64,000 nt of DNA from Desulfovibrionaceae bacterium (GTDB lineage: Bacteria; Desulfobacterota; Desulfovibrionia; Desulfovibrionales; Desulfovibrionaceae), in assembly GCA_016932995.1 (NCBI GenBank), contig JAFGBU010000022.1, positions 1 to 64,000 of the forward strand, given 5' to 3'. A program made the translations under genes and the position numbers. Within the stretch, counting starts at the first letter, position 1, and each line of letters starts with the position of its first letter. Below the pieces are notes generated by a model. The model was not told the DNA's origin and searched no databases. It saw nothing but the letters and a program-made list of their open reading frames with translations. Below are positions 1 through 8,233 of this stretch, in pieces.

Positions 1-27
1 CAGGTTCAAATCCTGTCCCCGCTACCA
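1..27 (+). tRNA. 3' end of a tRNA gene (5' part outside window)
   Basis: The first bases form the 3' strand of a T-arm (CAGG, loop TTCAAAT, CCTG), then a 7-base acceptor strand CCCCGCT, discriminator A and an encoded CCA at 25-27. The acceptor partner would be AGCGGGG, but the anticodon lies outside the window, so the amino acid cannot be given. A terminator follows at once, and then lower-GC accessory DNA, as is common where elements integrate at a tRNA 3' end. Confidence 0.85.
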
Positions 28-36
28 GAGAAAAAC

Positions 37-75
37 AGGCGGTTACGACTGAAATAGTCGTGACCGCCTTTCTCA
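37..75 (+). terminator. Rho-independent terminator of the tRNA
   Basis: A 14-base arm (37-50) pairs with 56-69 with a single T-G wobble around the loop GAAAT, and is followed by TTCTC. It sits ten bases after the tRNA CCA end, so it most simply ends that tRNA transcript. Confidence 0.75.
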
Positions 76-198
76 TTATCTACCCTATTTCTACCTAGGT
101 TCCTCATTTTGGCCGTTTTCCACCTTACCAACCGCCATCAAATTCGCTCCCCCTGATAACGCTATCCGATCTGGCCGGGCTGGACGTGGTGGTGTGCA

Positions 199-567
199 CT
201 ACAGCGGAAGCGTTTTGATCTCTCCATCGGGATCTTCCCACTTCAAAACGAGCTTCCCGCCCTCTTCCGACAACCCTAACATGGTGACCTTTCTCGCATA
301 GATTAAGAAATCATGGCCAATGGTGAAACCCAACTTTTTGAAATCGTGTACTACGACACGCGGCTCTGATTTATTATCGAACAGGAGTTCGAGCTGCTCC
401 TTAAAGTCGTCCGCGTGAAACATAAACCGAGCAAGTGGGAAAATCCGATTTACAGAATTTCTTGGCGGCCTGATACAAAGCAATTCTTTGTCCTCGCCTT
501 TAATTATGCTCGTACCCGTCAATAAACGACGCGTTATCAGCCAGGCCTTTTTCCCTTTCACTTTCAT
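199..567 (-). CDS. Hypothetical protein, 122 aa
   Basis: I do not recognise this protein. It is a soluble-looking, charged 122-residue sequence without a signal peptide or membrane segment; it has several aromatic-rich beta-type stretches (HDFLIYARKVTMLGL) and ends KTLPL. It starts with ATG and has a purine-rich GGGCGG stretch upstream. A good sigma-70-type promoter lies 39 bases further upstream, which argues that the gene is real. Composition is less GC-rich than the core genes, which fits acquired DNA. It has no operon partner. Confidence 0.5.
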   Translation of the reverse strand: MKVKGKKAWLITRRLLTGTSIIKGEDKELLCIRPPRNSVNRIFPLARFMFHADDFKEQLELLFDNKSEPRVVVHDFKKLGFTIGHDFLIYARKVTMLGLSEEGGKLVLKWEDPDGEIKTLPL

Positions 568-605
568 CGATGAGCCGCCCTTTTCAGTTTTGACATAGTA
601 TTCGA

Positions 606-634
606 CTTATAAATTTTCACGGCTTTGAAGGCAA
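606..634 (-). promoter_or_regulatory. Candidate sigma-70 promoter for the 199-567 gene
   Basis: Read on the minus strand, TTGCCT (629-634) and TATAAG (606-611) are separated by exactly 17 bases. The predicted transcript start lies about 30 bases upstream of the ATG at 567. Confidence 0.5.
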
Positions 635-700
635 AGCAAATGCCCCCGCCCGGCCAACGACAACCGAGCTGAGGCTTAAAATATGGTAACTATAATATAG

Positions 701-909
701 TGACCTGCTCCCCGAAAACTAGGCTATTCATAATGTGAGGCTTCCCCGCTAAACGGACCACAGAAAGACTCATGAAAAGGAGCAGATTCAACGAAAAGCA
801 GATTATCTTGATACTGAAGGAAGGCGAAGCCGGGGCTAGAACGCTGGATACCTGTAGGCGGCACGGTATCAGCCTGGATGTCGAAAACACCGCTAGCCTA
901 TCAGTATAG
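701..909 (+). mobile_element. IS3-family insertion sequence remnant (left end)
   Basis: The sequence beginning TGACCTGCTCCCCGAAAACT at 701 looks like the terminal inverted repeat of IS3-family elements of the IS407 type. It is followed at the expected distance by the start of an OrfA-like transposase. Family resemblance holds to about base 875 and is then lost. OrfB and the right end are absent, so only the left tip of the element remains. Confidence 0.65.
772..909 (+). pseudogene. Truncated IS3-family transposase OrfA
   Basis: The 45-residue frame opens with MKRSRFNEKQIILILKEGEA and continues through CRRHGIS. This matches the N-terminal helix-turn-helix of IS3-type OrfA proteins, normally 85-100 residues. 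After CRRHGIS the usual segment (ATFYKWK in relatives) is replaced by unrelated residues, and a TAG stop follows. It is therefore a broken gene that cannot give a transposase. Confidence 0.7.
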
Positions 910-972
910 ATGTCTTTACGGCCCATTTGTCGCCATACTTAACTACATAGCGGTCATTTTTATTTGCCACAT

Positions 973-1521
973 CTATTTTTCGCGGTTGCTAAACTTATTG
1001 TTTTTTCTTTTAATAACAGGAAATTTACTAAGAACTTCTTGTAGCATTTTGCTATCCTCCAGAAACAAATGTTCCCAATAGTTAGCTTCTTTAGATGCTT
1101 CATGCTTATTAAAATTTTTTAGCAACTCTCTTGCTCTGTTATTCATAATGTTTTCATGTTCAACAGTCAACTTGCTTCCTACTTTCAATATCTTAGCTAT
1201 AGATTCATAATCAAAATATTTGTATAATTTTCCAGATTGAAAAAGATTGTTAAATGCAGGTGCGGGGGCTTTGGTGAGATCAAAATAGTAATAAAAAAGA
1301 TCAGGTGTCTCAGCTGCTACACATTCTTTAAATTTTTTAACAAACTCAAGCCATTCATCAATTTTTCGCAAAGTAAATTCTAATTCAAATTTTGCATTTT
1401 CAACTTGTTGTTTTAATTCATAACGTTTTATATAAAAACTAGTTCCTATATTAACAAACAATCCAGCAACAACACCAAAAAAAGCACCTGCCCCTATCGA
1501 GACAATGGTTGACCATTCCAT
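973..1521 (-). CDS. Hypothetical membrane-anchored protein, 182 aa
   Basis: I do not recognise the family. One N-terminal membrane segment is visible (about residues 7-27, IVSIGAGAFFGVVAGLFVN), followed by a long charged, mostly helical cytoplasmic part with coiled-coil character, rich in Lys, Glu and Phe. An AGGAGATC Shine-Dalgarno lies about eight bases before the ATG, so the start is well supported. The gene is strongly A/T-rich compared with the rest of the window, which suggests horizontal transfer. It has no neighbours on the same strand to indicate a role. Confidence 0.6.
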   Translation of the reverse strand: MEWSTIVSIGAGAFFGVVAGLFVNIGTSFYIKRYELKQQVENAKFELEFTLRKIDEWLEFVKKFKECVAAETPDLFYYYFDLTKAPAPAFNNLFQSGKLYKYFDYESIAKILKVGSKLTVEHENIMNNRARELLKNFNKHEASKEANYWEHLFLEDSKMLQEVLSKFPVIKRKNNKFSNREK

Positions 1522-2029
1522 TATTTTGATCTCCTGTATGTTATGCTATCTATCATCAACAAATATTTTTAGATATCTGATGCCCATGGCTTGAATGACC
1601 AAGGTATCTATCGGTTATAATATATAGCCCATACCTCTAAAATTTGATATATAAAAGCACATCGAGGGGCAAGATGGGCATAAAATTATTACTGACTCCA
1701 CGTTAAGCTGGCATCATTTTAATATCATTTCCCCTATGTTGGGCTTAAAATTAAATCCCCACCCATGCTTCAATCATTTTTCCTTTATAATCTCAAAAGC
1801 CCACCCTGCCAACACCCAGATATCAATAAGATAACAAAATTAATTATAAAAAAAATAACCAAGCAATCAAAAATACGACAGGACCCATCCCCGCCAAGCA
1901 CGACTTGACTACCTCGGCCGCGCCCGCCTCCGCCCCCCACCCCCTCACCCAAACTTTTTTCAAAAAAATCCCCGGCCAAAAAACCGCTCCAGCCCATTGC
2001 ATTGTGATTCCGCACAGTTTGACCTCAAA

Positions 2030-2114
2030 ACTGAGTGGTCGCTCAGTTTTGCCCATTTCATTGACATTAAAAACATTTATGCCTACTAAACAAGTAACTG
2101 AGCGAGTACTCAGT
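2030..2114 (+). promoter_or_regulatory. Twin TetR-type operators flanking a promoter
   Basis: Two copies of ACTGAG-N6-CTCAGT are present, at 2030-2047 and 2097-2114, 67 bases apart. Between them lies a promoter candidate, TTGACA (2061-2066), 17 bases, then TACTAA (2084-2089). The second operator lies over the predicted transcript start and ends 16 bases before the ATG of the TetR gene. This layout is typical of autorepression by the downstream regulator. Confidence 0.75.
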
Positions 2115-2130
2115 TTTTGAGGGCAAGCTG

Positions 2131-2715
2131 ATGAAGAAAAAGGACTCCATACTCAAGGTCGCCACCGTGCTCTTCGCGGCAAAGGGCTTCGCCGCCACCT
2201 CGATGCGCGAGATATCCCGGCTCACGGGCGCGGCCGAGGGCACCATATTCTACCACTACAAGAACAAGGAGGGCCTGCTCCTGTACATCCTCGATCAGGC
2301 CCGACAGGACATGGTCCGCCAGTTCCAGGACTTCCTCAAGGAGCGCTCGTTCGCCTCGGGCCTGGACATGGTCGAGGAGGTCGTGTCCTTCTACCTCTAC
2401 CTCGCCGGGCTCATGGAGCGCCAGTTCCAGCTCCTGCACCGCGACTTCCTGTACCAGTTCGCCGAGAACAAACCAGAGTTCAGGGCCAACCTCGAGGCCA
2501 TCTACAACTGCCTGGCCGACTTCTTCGAGCAGGCCATCGCCGCCGGCCAGGCCGACGGCTCCATCGCCGCGGACGTAAACCCCAGAAAGACCGCCCTGGT
2601 CCTGTTCACCATGGTCGACGGCCTGGTGCGGTTCAAGAACTACAACCTGTACGACGCCGGCGCGCTGTTCAACGAGCTGATCAAGTCGTGCCGCAGAATG
2701 CTCAAGGCCAACTAA
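2131..2715 (+). CDS. TetR/AcrR-family transcriptional regulator
   Basis: The 194-residue protein has the TetR DNA-binding domain at residues 1-50 with the helix-turn-helix MREISRLTGAAEGTIFYHY. A helical ligand-binding and dimerisation domain follows, containing YLYLAGLMERQFQLLHRDF. Length and layout are normal for the family. It is first in a set continuing 13 bases later with a SulP transporter, and two identical-core palindromes flank its promoter, so it probably represses itself and the transporter until an unknown ligand binds. The ligand cannot be read from sequence. The ATG is preceded by GAGGG. Confidence 0.92.
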   Translation: MKKKDSILKVATVLFAAKGFAATSMREISRLTGAAEGTIFYHYKNKEGLLLYILDQARQDMVRQFQDFLKERSFASGLDMVEEVVSFYLYLAGLMERQFQLLHRDFLYQFAENKPEFRANLEAIYNCLADFFEQAIAAGQADGSIAADVNPRKTALVLFTMVDGLVRFKNYNLYDAGALFNELIKSCRRMLKAN

Positions 2716-2728
2716 AGGAAGAGGTTCG

Positions 2729-4855
2729 ATGCTCAGAAAAATCCTGCCCTTTCTCGACTGGTTCAAGGACTACGACGCCCACTCCCTCAGAGCGGACGCC
2801 ATCTCCGGCCTGACCGTCGCCCTGGTGCTCATCCCCCAGTCCATGGCCTACGCCCAGCTGGCCGGCCTGCCCGCCTACTACGGGCTGTACGCATCGTTCC
2901 TGCCCCCGCTGATAGCCGCCCTGTTCGGCTCCAGCCGCCAGCTGGCCACCGGGCCGGTGGCCGTGGTCTCGCTCATGACCGCGGCCTCGTTAGAGCCCCT
3001 GGCCACGGCCGGAAGCGAGGGCTACATCGCCTACGCCATCCTGCTCGCCCTGATGGTCGGCGGGTTCCAGCTCCTGCTCGGGGTCCTGCGCCTGGGCCTG
3101 GTGGTCAACTTCCTCTCCCACCCGGTGGTCAACGGCTTCACCAACGCCGCGGCGATCATCATCGCCAGCTCGCAGCTGGCCAAGATGTTCGGGGTCTGCG
3201 TGGACAAGGCCGGGCACCACTACGAGACCATCATCCGCGTGGTCCAGAGCGCCCTGCACTACACCCACTGGCCGACACTGGGCATGGGCCTGCTGGCCTT
3301 CGGCCTGATGATCGTCTTAAAGAAGATCAACCCCCGAATACCGAACGTCCTGGTGGCCGTGGTCATCACCACGACCCTGTCCTGGGCCCTGGGCTTCAAC
3401 CACGACGCCAGGACCCCGCTCTCGGCCGTGCAGTCCGCCGAGGTCCGCGAAAAGGTCGAGGACTACAACGCCATAGTCCAAGGCCTGGACAGGCTGGCCG
3501 AGGAGCGCACCGTGGCCGCGGCCGGGCTGGACTCGGCCAGGGACTCCGGGGACCCCATCGCCCGGATCAAGGCCGAGCACGACCTGAGCGTCATCAACGT
3601 CAATATCGCCGGGCTCAAGGACCGGGCCGGCCTGCTGCGCGCCGACCTGCGCGCCGGGCTCTTCGACGGGGTGCGCGCCTCGGACGGCGGCCTGTTCCTG
3701 TTCCCCAAGGGCGCGGCCCCGCAAAGCGCCCGGACCGACGGCCGCACCTGGCGCATCAAGGTCGGCAACAAGGGGCTGGATCCGGCCGGGCTCACGGTCA
3801 GCGGCGGCGGCGCGGTGGTCGGGACCATCCCCTCGGGCGTCCCGTCCATATCCCTGCCCCGGGTGGACCTCAAGGTCATGCTCCAGCTCTTCCCCTTTGC
3901 GGCCATAATCTCGCTTCTCGGGTTCATGGAGGCCATCTCCATCGCCAAGGCCATGGCCGCCAAGACCGGCCAGCGCCTGGACCCCAACCAGGAGCTCATC
4001 GGCCAGGGCCTGGCCAACATCCTGGGCGCCTGCGGCAAGAGCTACCCGGCCTCGGGCTCGTTCTCCAGGTCCGCGGTCAATCTCCAGTCCGGGGCCAAAT
4101 CCGGGCTGTCGAGCGTGTTCACCTCGCTCATGGTGGTCGTGACCCTGCTCTTGTTCACGCCCCTGCTCTACCACCTGCCCCAGGCGGTCCTGGCCGCGGT
4201 GATCATGATGGCGGTCATCGGGCTGATAAACGCCTCGGGCTTTGTCCACGCCTGGCGGGCCCAGTGGTACGACGGGGCGATCTCGATCATCGCCTTTGTC
4301 TGCACCCTGGCCTTTGCCCCGCACCTGGACAAGGGCATAATGGTCGGGGTGGCGCTTTCCCTGCTCGTGTTTCTGTACAAGAGCATGCGGCCGCGCGTGG
4401 CCTCCCTGTCCAGGCACGAGGACGATTCCCTGCGCGACGCCACGGTCTTCGGGATGCGCGAGTGCGAGCACATCGCGCTGGTGCGTTTCGACGGGCCGCT
4501 GTTCTTCGCCAACGCGAGCTTTCTGGAGGACCAGATCACCGAGCGCATGATGACCAAGAAGGCGCTCAGGCACATCATCATCGTGGCCAACGGCATCAAC
4601 GACATGGACGCCTCGGGCGAGGAGGCCCTGTCGCTGATGATCGACCGCGTGCGCAGCAACGGCCTGGACATCTCCATCTGCGGGGTAAACGAGGCGGTCA
4701 TGGCCGTGCTCAGGCGCACGCACCTGTTCGAGAAGATCGGCGAGGACCACATCTACCCGAACATGGAGGTCGCGATCTGCGCCACCCACGAGCACGCGCA
4801 CAGGGACGGGGGGGAAAAGGCCTGCCCCCTGACCACGGTCTGCCGTCTCACCTAA
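2729..4855 (+). CDS. SulP-family anion transporter with STAS domain
   Basis: The 708-residue inner-membrane protein belongs to the SulP/SLC26 family of sulfate, bicarbonate or other anion transporters. The family start GLTVALVLIPQSMAYAQLAG is at about residues 28-47, LLGFMEAISIAKAMA is in the second half of the membrane domain, and a C-terminal STAS domain contains ALVRFDGPLFFANASF. It is longer than the usual 550-600 residues because about 135 residues, partly coiled-coil-like, are inserted after the segment ending ALGFN (about residues 228-360) and before IPSGVPSISLP. Substrate is not certain; sulfate is plausible in a sulfate reducer. GAGG precedes the ATG. Signalling genes follow directly. 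Confidence 0.93.
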   Translation: MLRKILPFLDWFKDYDAHSLRADAISGLTVALVLIPQSMAYAQLAGLPAYYGLYASFLPPLIAALFGSSRQLATGPVAVVSLMTAASLEPLATAGSEGYIAYAILLALMVGGFQLLLGVLRLGLVVNFLSHPVVNGFTNAAAIIIASSQLAKMFGVCVDKAGHHYETIIRVVQSALHYTHWPTLGMGLLAFGLMIVLKKINPRIPNVLVAVVITTTLSWALGFNHDARTPLSAVQSAEVREKVEDYNAIVQGLDRLAEERTVAAAGLDSARDSGDPIARIKAEHDLSVINVNIAGLKDRAGLLRADLRAGLFDGVRASDGGLFLFPKGAAPQSARTDGRTWRIKVGNKGLDPAGLTVSGGGAVVGTIPSGVPSISLPRVDLKVMLQLFPFAAIISLLGFMEAISIAKAMAAKTGQRLDPNQELIGQGLANILGACGKSYPASGSFSRSAVNLQSGAKSGLSSVFTSLMVVVTLLLFTPLLYHLPQAVLAAVIMMAVIGLINASGFVHAWRAQWYDGAISIIAFVCTLAFAPHLDKGIMVGVALSLLVFLYKSMRPRVASLSRHEDDSLRDATVFGMRECEHIALVRFDGPLFFANASFLEDQITERMMTKKALRHIIIVANGINDMDASGEEALSLMIDRVRSNGLDISICGVNEAVMAVLRRTHLFEKIGEDHIYPNMEVAICATHEHAHRDGGEKACPLTTVCRLT

Positions 4856-4882
4856 AAGAGGCGAAACAAGGAGAACGACGAC

Positions 4883-6106
4883 ATGGCGATAATCACGGTT
4901 TTCAACGGCCTGTTCTGCGAGGCCGGGCCCGTGGTCCAGCGGGTCCTCAAGGCCACCGGGTTTCAGCTGGTCACGGACCAGGACATGGTCTCCATGGCCG
5001 CGGACCTCTCGGGCATGACCGAGGACAAGATCGCCCGGGCCTTCCAGGCCGGGACCTCGATATTCAACAAGTTCAGCCACGAAAAGGAGCGCGCCGTGGC
5101 CTGGCTCAGGCTGGCCATGGCCAAGAGGCTCACGGACGCCGACTCCCTGCTCTTTGCCGGGTTCTGCGCGCACCTGCCGGCCGCGGGCATCAGCCATATC
5201 CTCAAGGTCTGCCTGATCTCCGAGATCAAGGCCCGGCTGGCCGTGGCCGAGAAGGAGGAGGGCTGGGCCGAGAAGCACGCCCACAAGATCATCCGCAAGG
5301 ACGACGAGGACCGGGCCGCCTGGGTCGCGACGCTCAAGGGCCTGGACGACCCCTGGTCCGGCGATCTCTACGACGTGGTCGCGCCGGTGGCCTCCGTGGG
5401 CGTGGACGCGGGCGCGGCCCTGATCCTGGAGCAGGTCGACAAGCCCGCGCTCGCGGTCACCCCGGCCTCGCGGGCCGCGGTCCGGGACTTCCTGCTGGCC
5501 GCGAGCATAGATACCGCCCTGGCCGGCGAGGGCCACAGCGTGCAGGTCGCGGCCCGCGACGGCCGGGTGACCCTGACCATCAACAAGAACGTGCTCATGC
5601 TCGAACGCCTGGAGCGCGAGCTCAAGGACCTCGCCCTCAAGGTCGAGGGGGTGAAGGACGTCGAGACCAAGGTGGGCAAGGGCTTTCACCAGACCGACAT
5701 CTACCGCAAGGTGGATTTCGAGACGCCCTCCAAGGTCCTTCTGGTGGACGACGAGCGCGAGTTCGTCCAGACCCTGTCCGAGCGGCTCCTGCTGCGGGAC
5801 ATGGGCTCGGCCGTGGTCTACGACGGCGAGTCGGCCCTGGACCTGGTCCGGGAGGACGAGCCCGAGGTCATGATCCTGGACCTGAAGATGCCCGGCATCG
5901 ACGGCATCGAGGTCCTGCGGCGCGTCAAGAGCACCAGGCCGGAGATCGAGGTCATCATCCTCACCGGCCACGGCTCGGAAAAGGACCGCGAGGTGTGCAT
6001 GGAGCTCGGGGCCTTCGCCTATCTCCAGAAGCCCGTGGACATCGACCTCTTGAGCGAGACGCTCAAGGCCGCGAACCGCAAGATCCACGGCCCCAAGAAG
6101 GGCTGA
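4883..6106 (+). CDS. Cytidylate-kinase-like / BON-like / receiver domain protein
   Basis: The 407-residue protein has three parts. Residues 1-200 resemble the cytidylate kinase-like family, seen in the opening strand ITVFNG and in DPWSGDLYDVVAPVASVG, but no P-loop lysine motif is present, so catalysis is unlikely. Residues 205-270 look like a BON-type domain (IDTALAGEGHSVQVAARDG). Residues 283-402 form a response-regulator receiver with the acidic pair DDE, phospho-acceptor Asp in ILDLKMPGIDG and the conserved Lys in LQKPVDID. There is no DNA-binding output. It lies 27 bases after the SulP gene and 12 before the sensor kinase, its likely phosphodonor. Confidence 0.85.
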   Translation: MAIITVFNGLFCEAGPVVQRVLKATGFQLVTDQDMVSMAADLSGMTEDKIARAFQAGTSIFNKFSHEKERAVAWLRLAMAKRLTDADSLLFAGFCAHLPAAGISHILKVCLISEIKARLAVAEKEEGWAEKHAHKIIRKDDEDRAAWVATLKGLDDPWSGDLYDVVAPVASVGVDAGAALILEQVDKPALAVTPASRAAVRDFLLAASIDTALAGEGHSVQVAARDGRVTLTINKNVLMLERLERELKDLALKVEGVKDVETKVGKGFHQTDIYRKVDFETPSKVLLVDDEREFVQTLSERLLLRDMGSAVVYDGESALDLVREDEPEVMILDLKMPGIDGIEVLRRVKSTRPEIEVIILTGHGSEKDREVCMELGAFAYLQKPVDIDLLSETLKAANRKIHGPKKG

Positions 6107-6118
6107 TCGGGGCAGGCC

Positions 6119-7876
6119 ATGCCGCTGCTCGCAAGACTTCGTCCGGATTTCTGGAGTTCGGAACCCGACGCCGGGCCCAAGAAGGCCCTGTTCAACTACC
6201 GGCGCATCTGGCGTCTGGCCATCGGACTGCTGGCCGCGGTCGCCCTGGCCCCGCTGATGGTCATGACCTTCATAGACTACAACGTCACCCGGCACTCGCT
6301 GAAGTCCGAAAACCTGCTGCGCATCGCCCGGACCACCTCGAACACCAGGCGGACGCTGACCTACTTCCTGGACGAGCGCAAGAACGCCCTGGAGTTCATC
6401 GCCCAGCAGGAGCGGATCGAGGACCTGCGCAATCCCCAAAGGCTGGCCGCGATCCTGGACGGGCTCAAGAACAGCTTCGGCGGGTTCGTGGACATCGGGC
6501 TCATCGACGGCCACGGCCGCCAGGTGGACTACATCGGGCCCTTCGAGCTGCTCGGCCGGGACTACAGCGGCCAGGACTGGTTCAAGAAGACCCTGGAAAA
6601 GGGCGCGTACACCAGCGGCGTGTTCCGCGGCTACCGGGACGTGCCGCACCTCATCGTGGCCGTCAGGCACCCGGCCTCGGCCCGGGGCCGGGAGTACGTG
6701 CTCCGGGCCACCCTGGACACCGAGCGCTTCAACAGCATCCTCTCCTCCCTGGACCTGGCCGGCGGGGGGGACGTGTTCGTGGTCAACGCCCAGGGCGAGC
6801 TCCAGACCCCGTCGCGCTGGCACGGCCGGGTCCTGACCAGGGTCGGGCTGGACATCCCCCGGCCCTCGACCTCGACCCGGGTGCTCGAGGACATCTCGGA
6901 CAACGGCCGGGAGGTCGCGGTGGGCTACGCCTACATCACCGACAGCCCGTTCATCCTCATGGTCGTCAAGCAGGTCGCGGAGTTCATGAAGCCCTGGGAG
7001 ACGATCCGCATCGAGCTGCTCTGGCTGCTGGCCGCGAGCATCGTCCTGGTCCTTCTGGTCATCGTCGGCGTGGCCACCTACATGGTGGACAAGATATACG
7101 TCGCCGACCAGACCAGGGCGAGCATGCTGCACCACATGGAGCACGCCAACCGCATGGCCTCCATCGGCCGGCTGGCCGCGGGCGTGGCCCACGAGATCAA
7201 CAACCCCCTGGCGATCATCAACGAGAAGGCCGGGCTGATCAAGGACCAGTTCACCTTCAAGGACCAGTACAGCCGCGACGAGAGGCTCATGTCCGACGTG
7301 GAGTGCATAATCTCCTCGGTCGAGCGCTGCGGCGCGATCACCAAGCGGCTTTTGAGCTTCGCCCGGCACATCGACGTCAAGATCGAGAGGATCAGGTTCA
7401 AGGACCTGGCCGAGGAGGTCGTCGGGTTCCTGCACAAGGAGGCCGAGTACCGGAGCATCCGCATAGACATGGACATCCCCGACGACCTGCCGGAGTTCGA
7501 GTCCGACCGGGGCAAGCTGCAGCAGATACTGCTCAACCTGGTGAACAACGCCTTCCAGGCCATGAGCGACGGCGGCCGGCTGTCCATATCCGTCAGGGCA
7601 AGGGGCGGGGGCTGCCTGGAGCTGAACGTGGCCGACGACGGCTGCGGCATACCGGAGTCGGATATGGAGCGCATATTCGAGCCGTTCTTTTCCACCAAGA
7701 AGGCCCACGGCGGCACGGGCCTGGGCCTGTCCATCACCTACGGACTGGTCCGCGAGCTGGGCGGGTCCATGTCCGTTGAAAGCCGCGTGGGCAAGGGCAC
7801 GGCCTTTTCCATCAGGCTGCCCTTGCGCGCGCAAATCAGGGAGGCAGGGCAAGATGAGGATTCTGCTTGTGGATGA
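6119..7876 (+). CDS. Membrane sensor histidine kinase (Cache-type sensor)
   Basis: The 585-residue kinase has two membrane segments (about 33-52 and 300-325) around a periplasmic domain of roughly 245 residues that looks like a Cache sensor (GGFVDIGLIDGHGRQVDYIG, then KGAYTSGVFRGYRDVPHL). The cytoplasmic part has the phospho-acceptor His near residue 358 in GVAHEINNPLAIINEKAG and a full ATPase domain: N-box LLNLVNNAFQAM, DDGCGIP, FEPFFSTK and GTGLGLSITYGLV. No PAS or HAMP is obvious. It sits between two receiver genes and downstream of the SulP transporter, which suggests it senses the transported anion or a related periplasmic signal. Confidence 0.92.
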   Translation: MPLLARLRPDFWSSEPDAGPKKALFNYRRIWRLAIGLLAAVALAPLMVMTFIDYNVTRHSLKSENLLRIARTTSNTRRTLTYFLDERKNALEFIAQQERIEDLRNPQRLAAILDGLKNSFGGFVDIGLIDGHGRQVDYIGPFELLGRDYSGQDWFKKTLEKGAYTSGVFRGYRDVPHLIVAVRHPASARGREYVLRATLDTERFNSILSSLDLAGGGDVFVVNAQGELQTPSRWHGRVLTRVGLDIPRPSTSTRVLEDISDNGREVAVGYAYITDSPFILMVVKQVAEFMKPWETIRIELLWLLAASIVLVLLVIVGVATYMVDKIYVADQTRASMLHHMEHANRMASIGRLAAGVAHEINNPLAIINEKAGLIKDQFTFKDQYSRDERLMSDVECIISSVERCGAITKRLLSFARHIDVKIERIRFKDLAEEVVGFLHKEAEYRSIRIDMDIPDDLPEFESDRGKLQQILLNLVNNAFQAMSDGGRLSISVRARGGGCLELNVADDGCGIPESDMERIFEPFFSTKKAHGGTGLGLSITYGLVRELGGSMSVESRVGKGTAFSIRLPLRAQIREAGQDEDSACG

Positions 7877-8204
7877 CGAGAGGGATTTTGTCAGCGCCAT
7901 GGCCGAGAGGCTCGCGCTGCGGGGCCTGGATGCTGACTGGGCCCTGAGCGGGGAGCAGGCCCTGGAAATGGCCGGGACCTGCGGCTACGACCTGGCGGTG
8001 CTGGACATGAAGATGCCCAGGCTCGGCGGCCTGGAGATCAAGCGCCGGCTCACGGCCAAGTGCCCGAAGATGAAGTTCATATTCCTTTCCGGCCACGGCT
8101 CGGAAGAGGATTTCAGGGCCGGCGCGGCCGAGGCCGAGTCGTATCTGATCAAGCCGGTGGGCATCGAGGATCTCGTGGCCAGGATCAAGAAGTCCATCGA
8201 GTAG
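7854..8204 (+). CDS. Single-domain response regulator
   Basis: The protein is a 116-residue stand-alone receiver: MRILLVDDERDF, phospho-acceptor Asp in LAVLDMKMPRLGG, Ser in FLSGHGSE, and Lys in LIKPVG. It has no output domain. The start at 7854 is chosen because the protein begins exactly as receivers do and GAGGCAGGGC lies just upstream; the frame upstream of it is not receiver sequence. It overlaps the end of the kinase gene by 23 bases, so translation is probably coupled. Confidence 0.93.
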   Translation: MRILLVDDERDFVSAMAERLALRGLDADWALSGEQALEMAGTCGYDLAVLDMKMPRLGGLEIKRRLTAKCPKMKFIFLSGHGSEEDFRAGAAEAESYLIKPVGIEDLVARIKKSIE

Positions 8205-8233
8205 CCGCCGGAAACGCGGAAAAGGAGTCGAGC

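Larger units (their letters stand above)
76..2020. other. Lower-GC accessory segment next to a tRNA
   Basis: This stretch is clearly richer in A/T than the rest of the window. It carries two orphan genes on the minus strand and a broken IS3-type element. Several sub-stretches (76-198, 910-972, 1522-2020) show no gene I can support; 1905-1985 is a C-rich tract with short A/T runs. The position directly behind a tRNA 3' end suggests an integrated and decayed element. No integrase is present, and the second attachment site is not visible. Confidence 0.45.

Noticed and set aside
7776-7853. Upstream extension of the small receiver
   Set aside because: The 26 residues are the out-of-frame end of the kinase gene; the receiver begins at ATG 7854 with a ribosome site.
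3317-7900. Open frame of 1527 codons on the minus strand
   Set aside because: It lies antisense to the SulP and kinase genes, is made of low-complexity Gly/Arg/Pro/Val sequence, and matches no family. It is a by-product of G/C at third codon positions.
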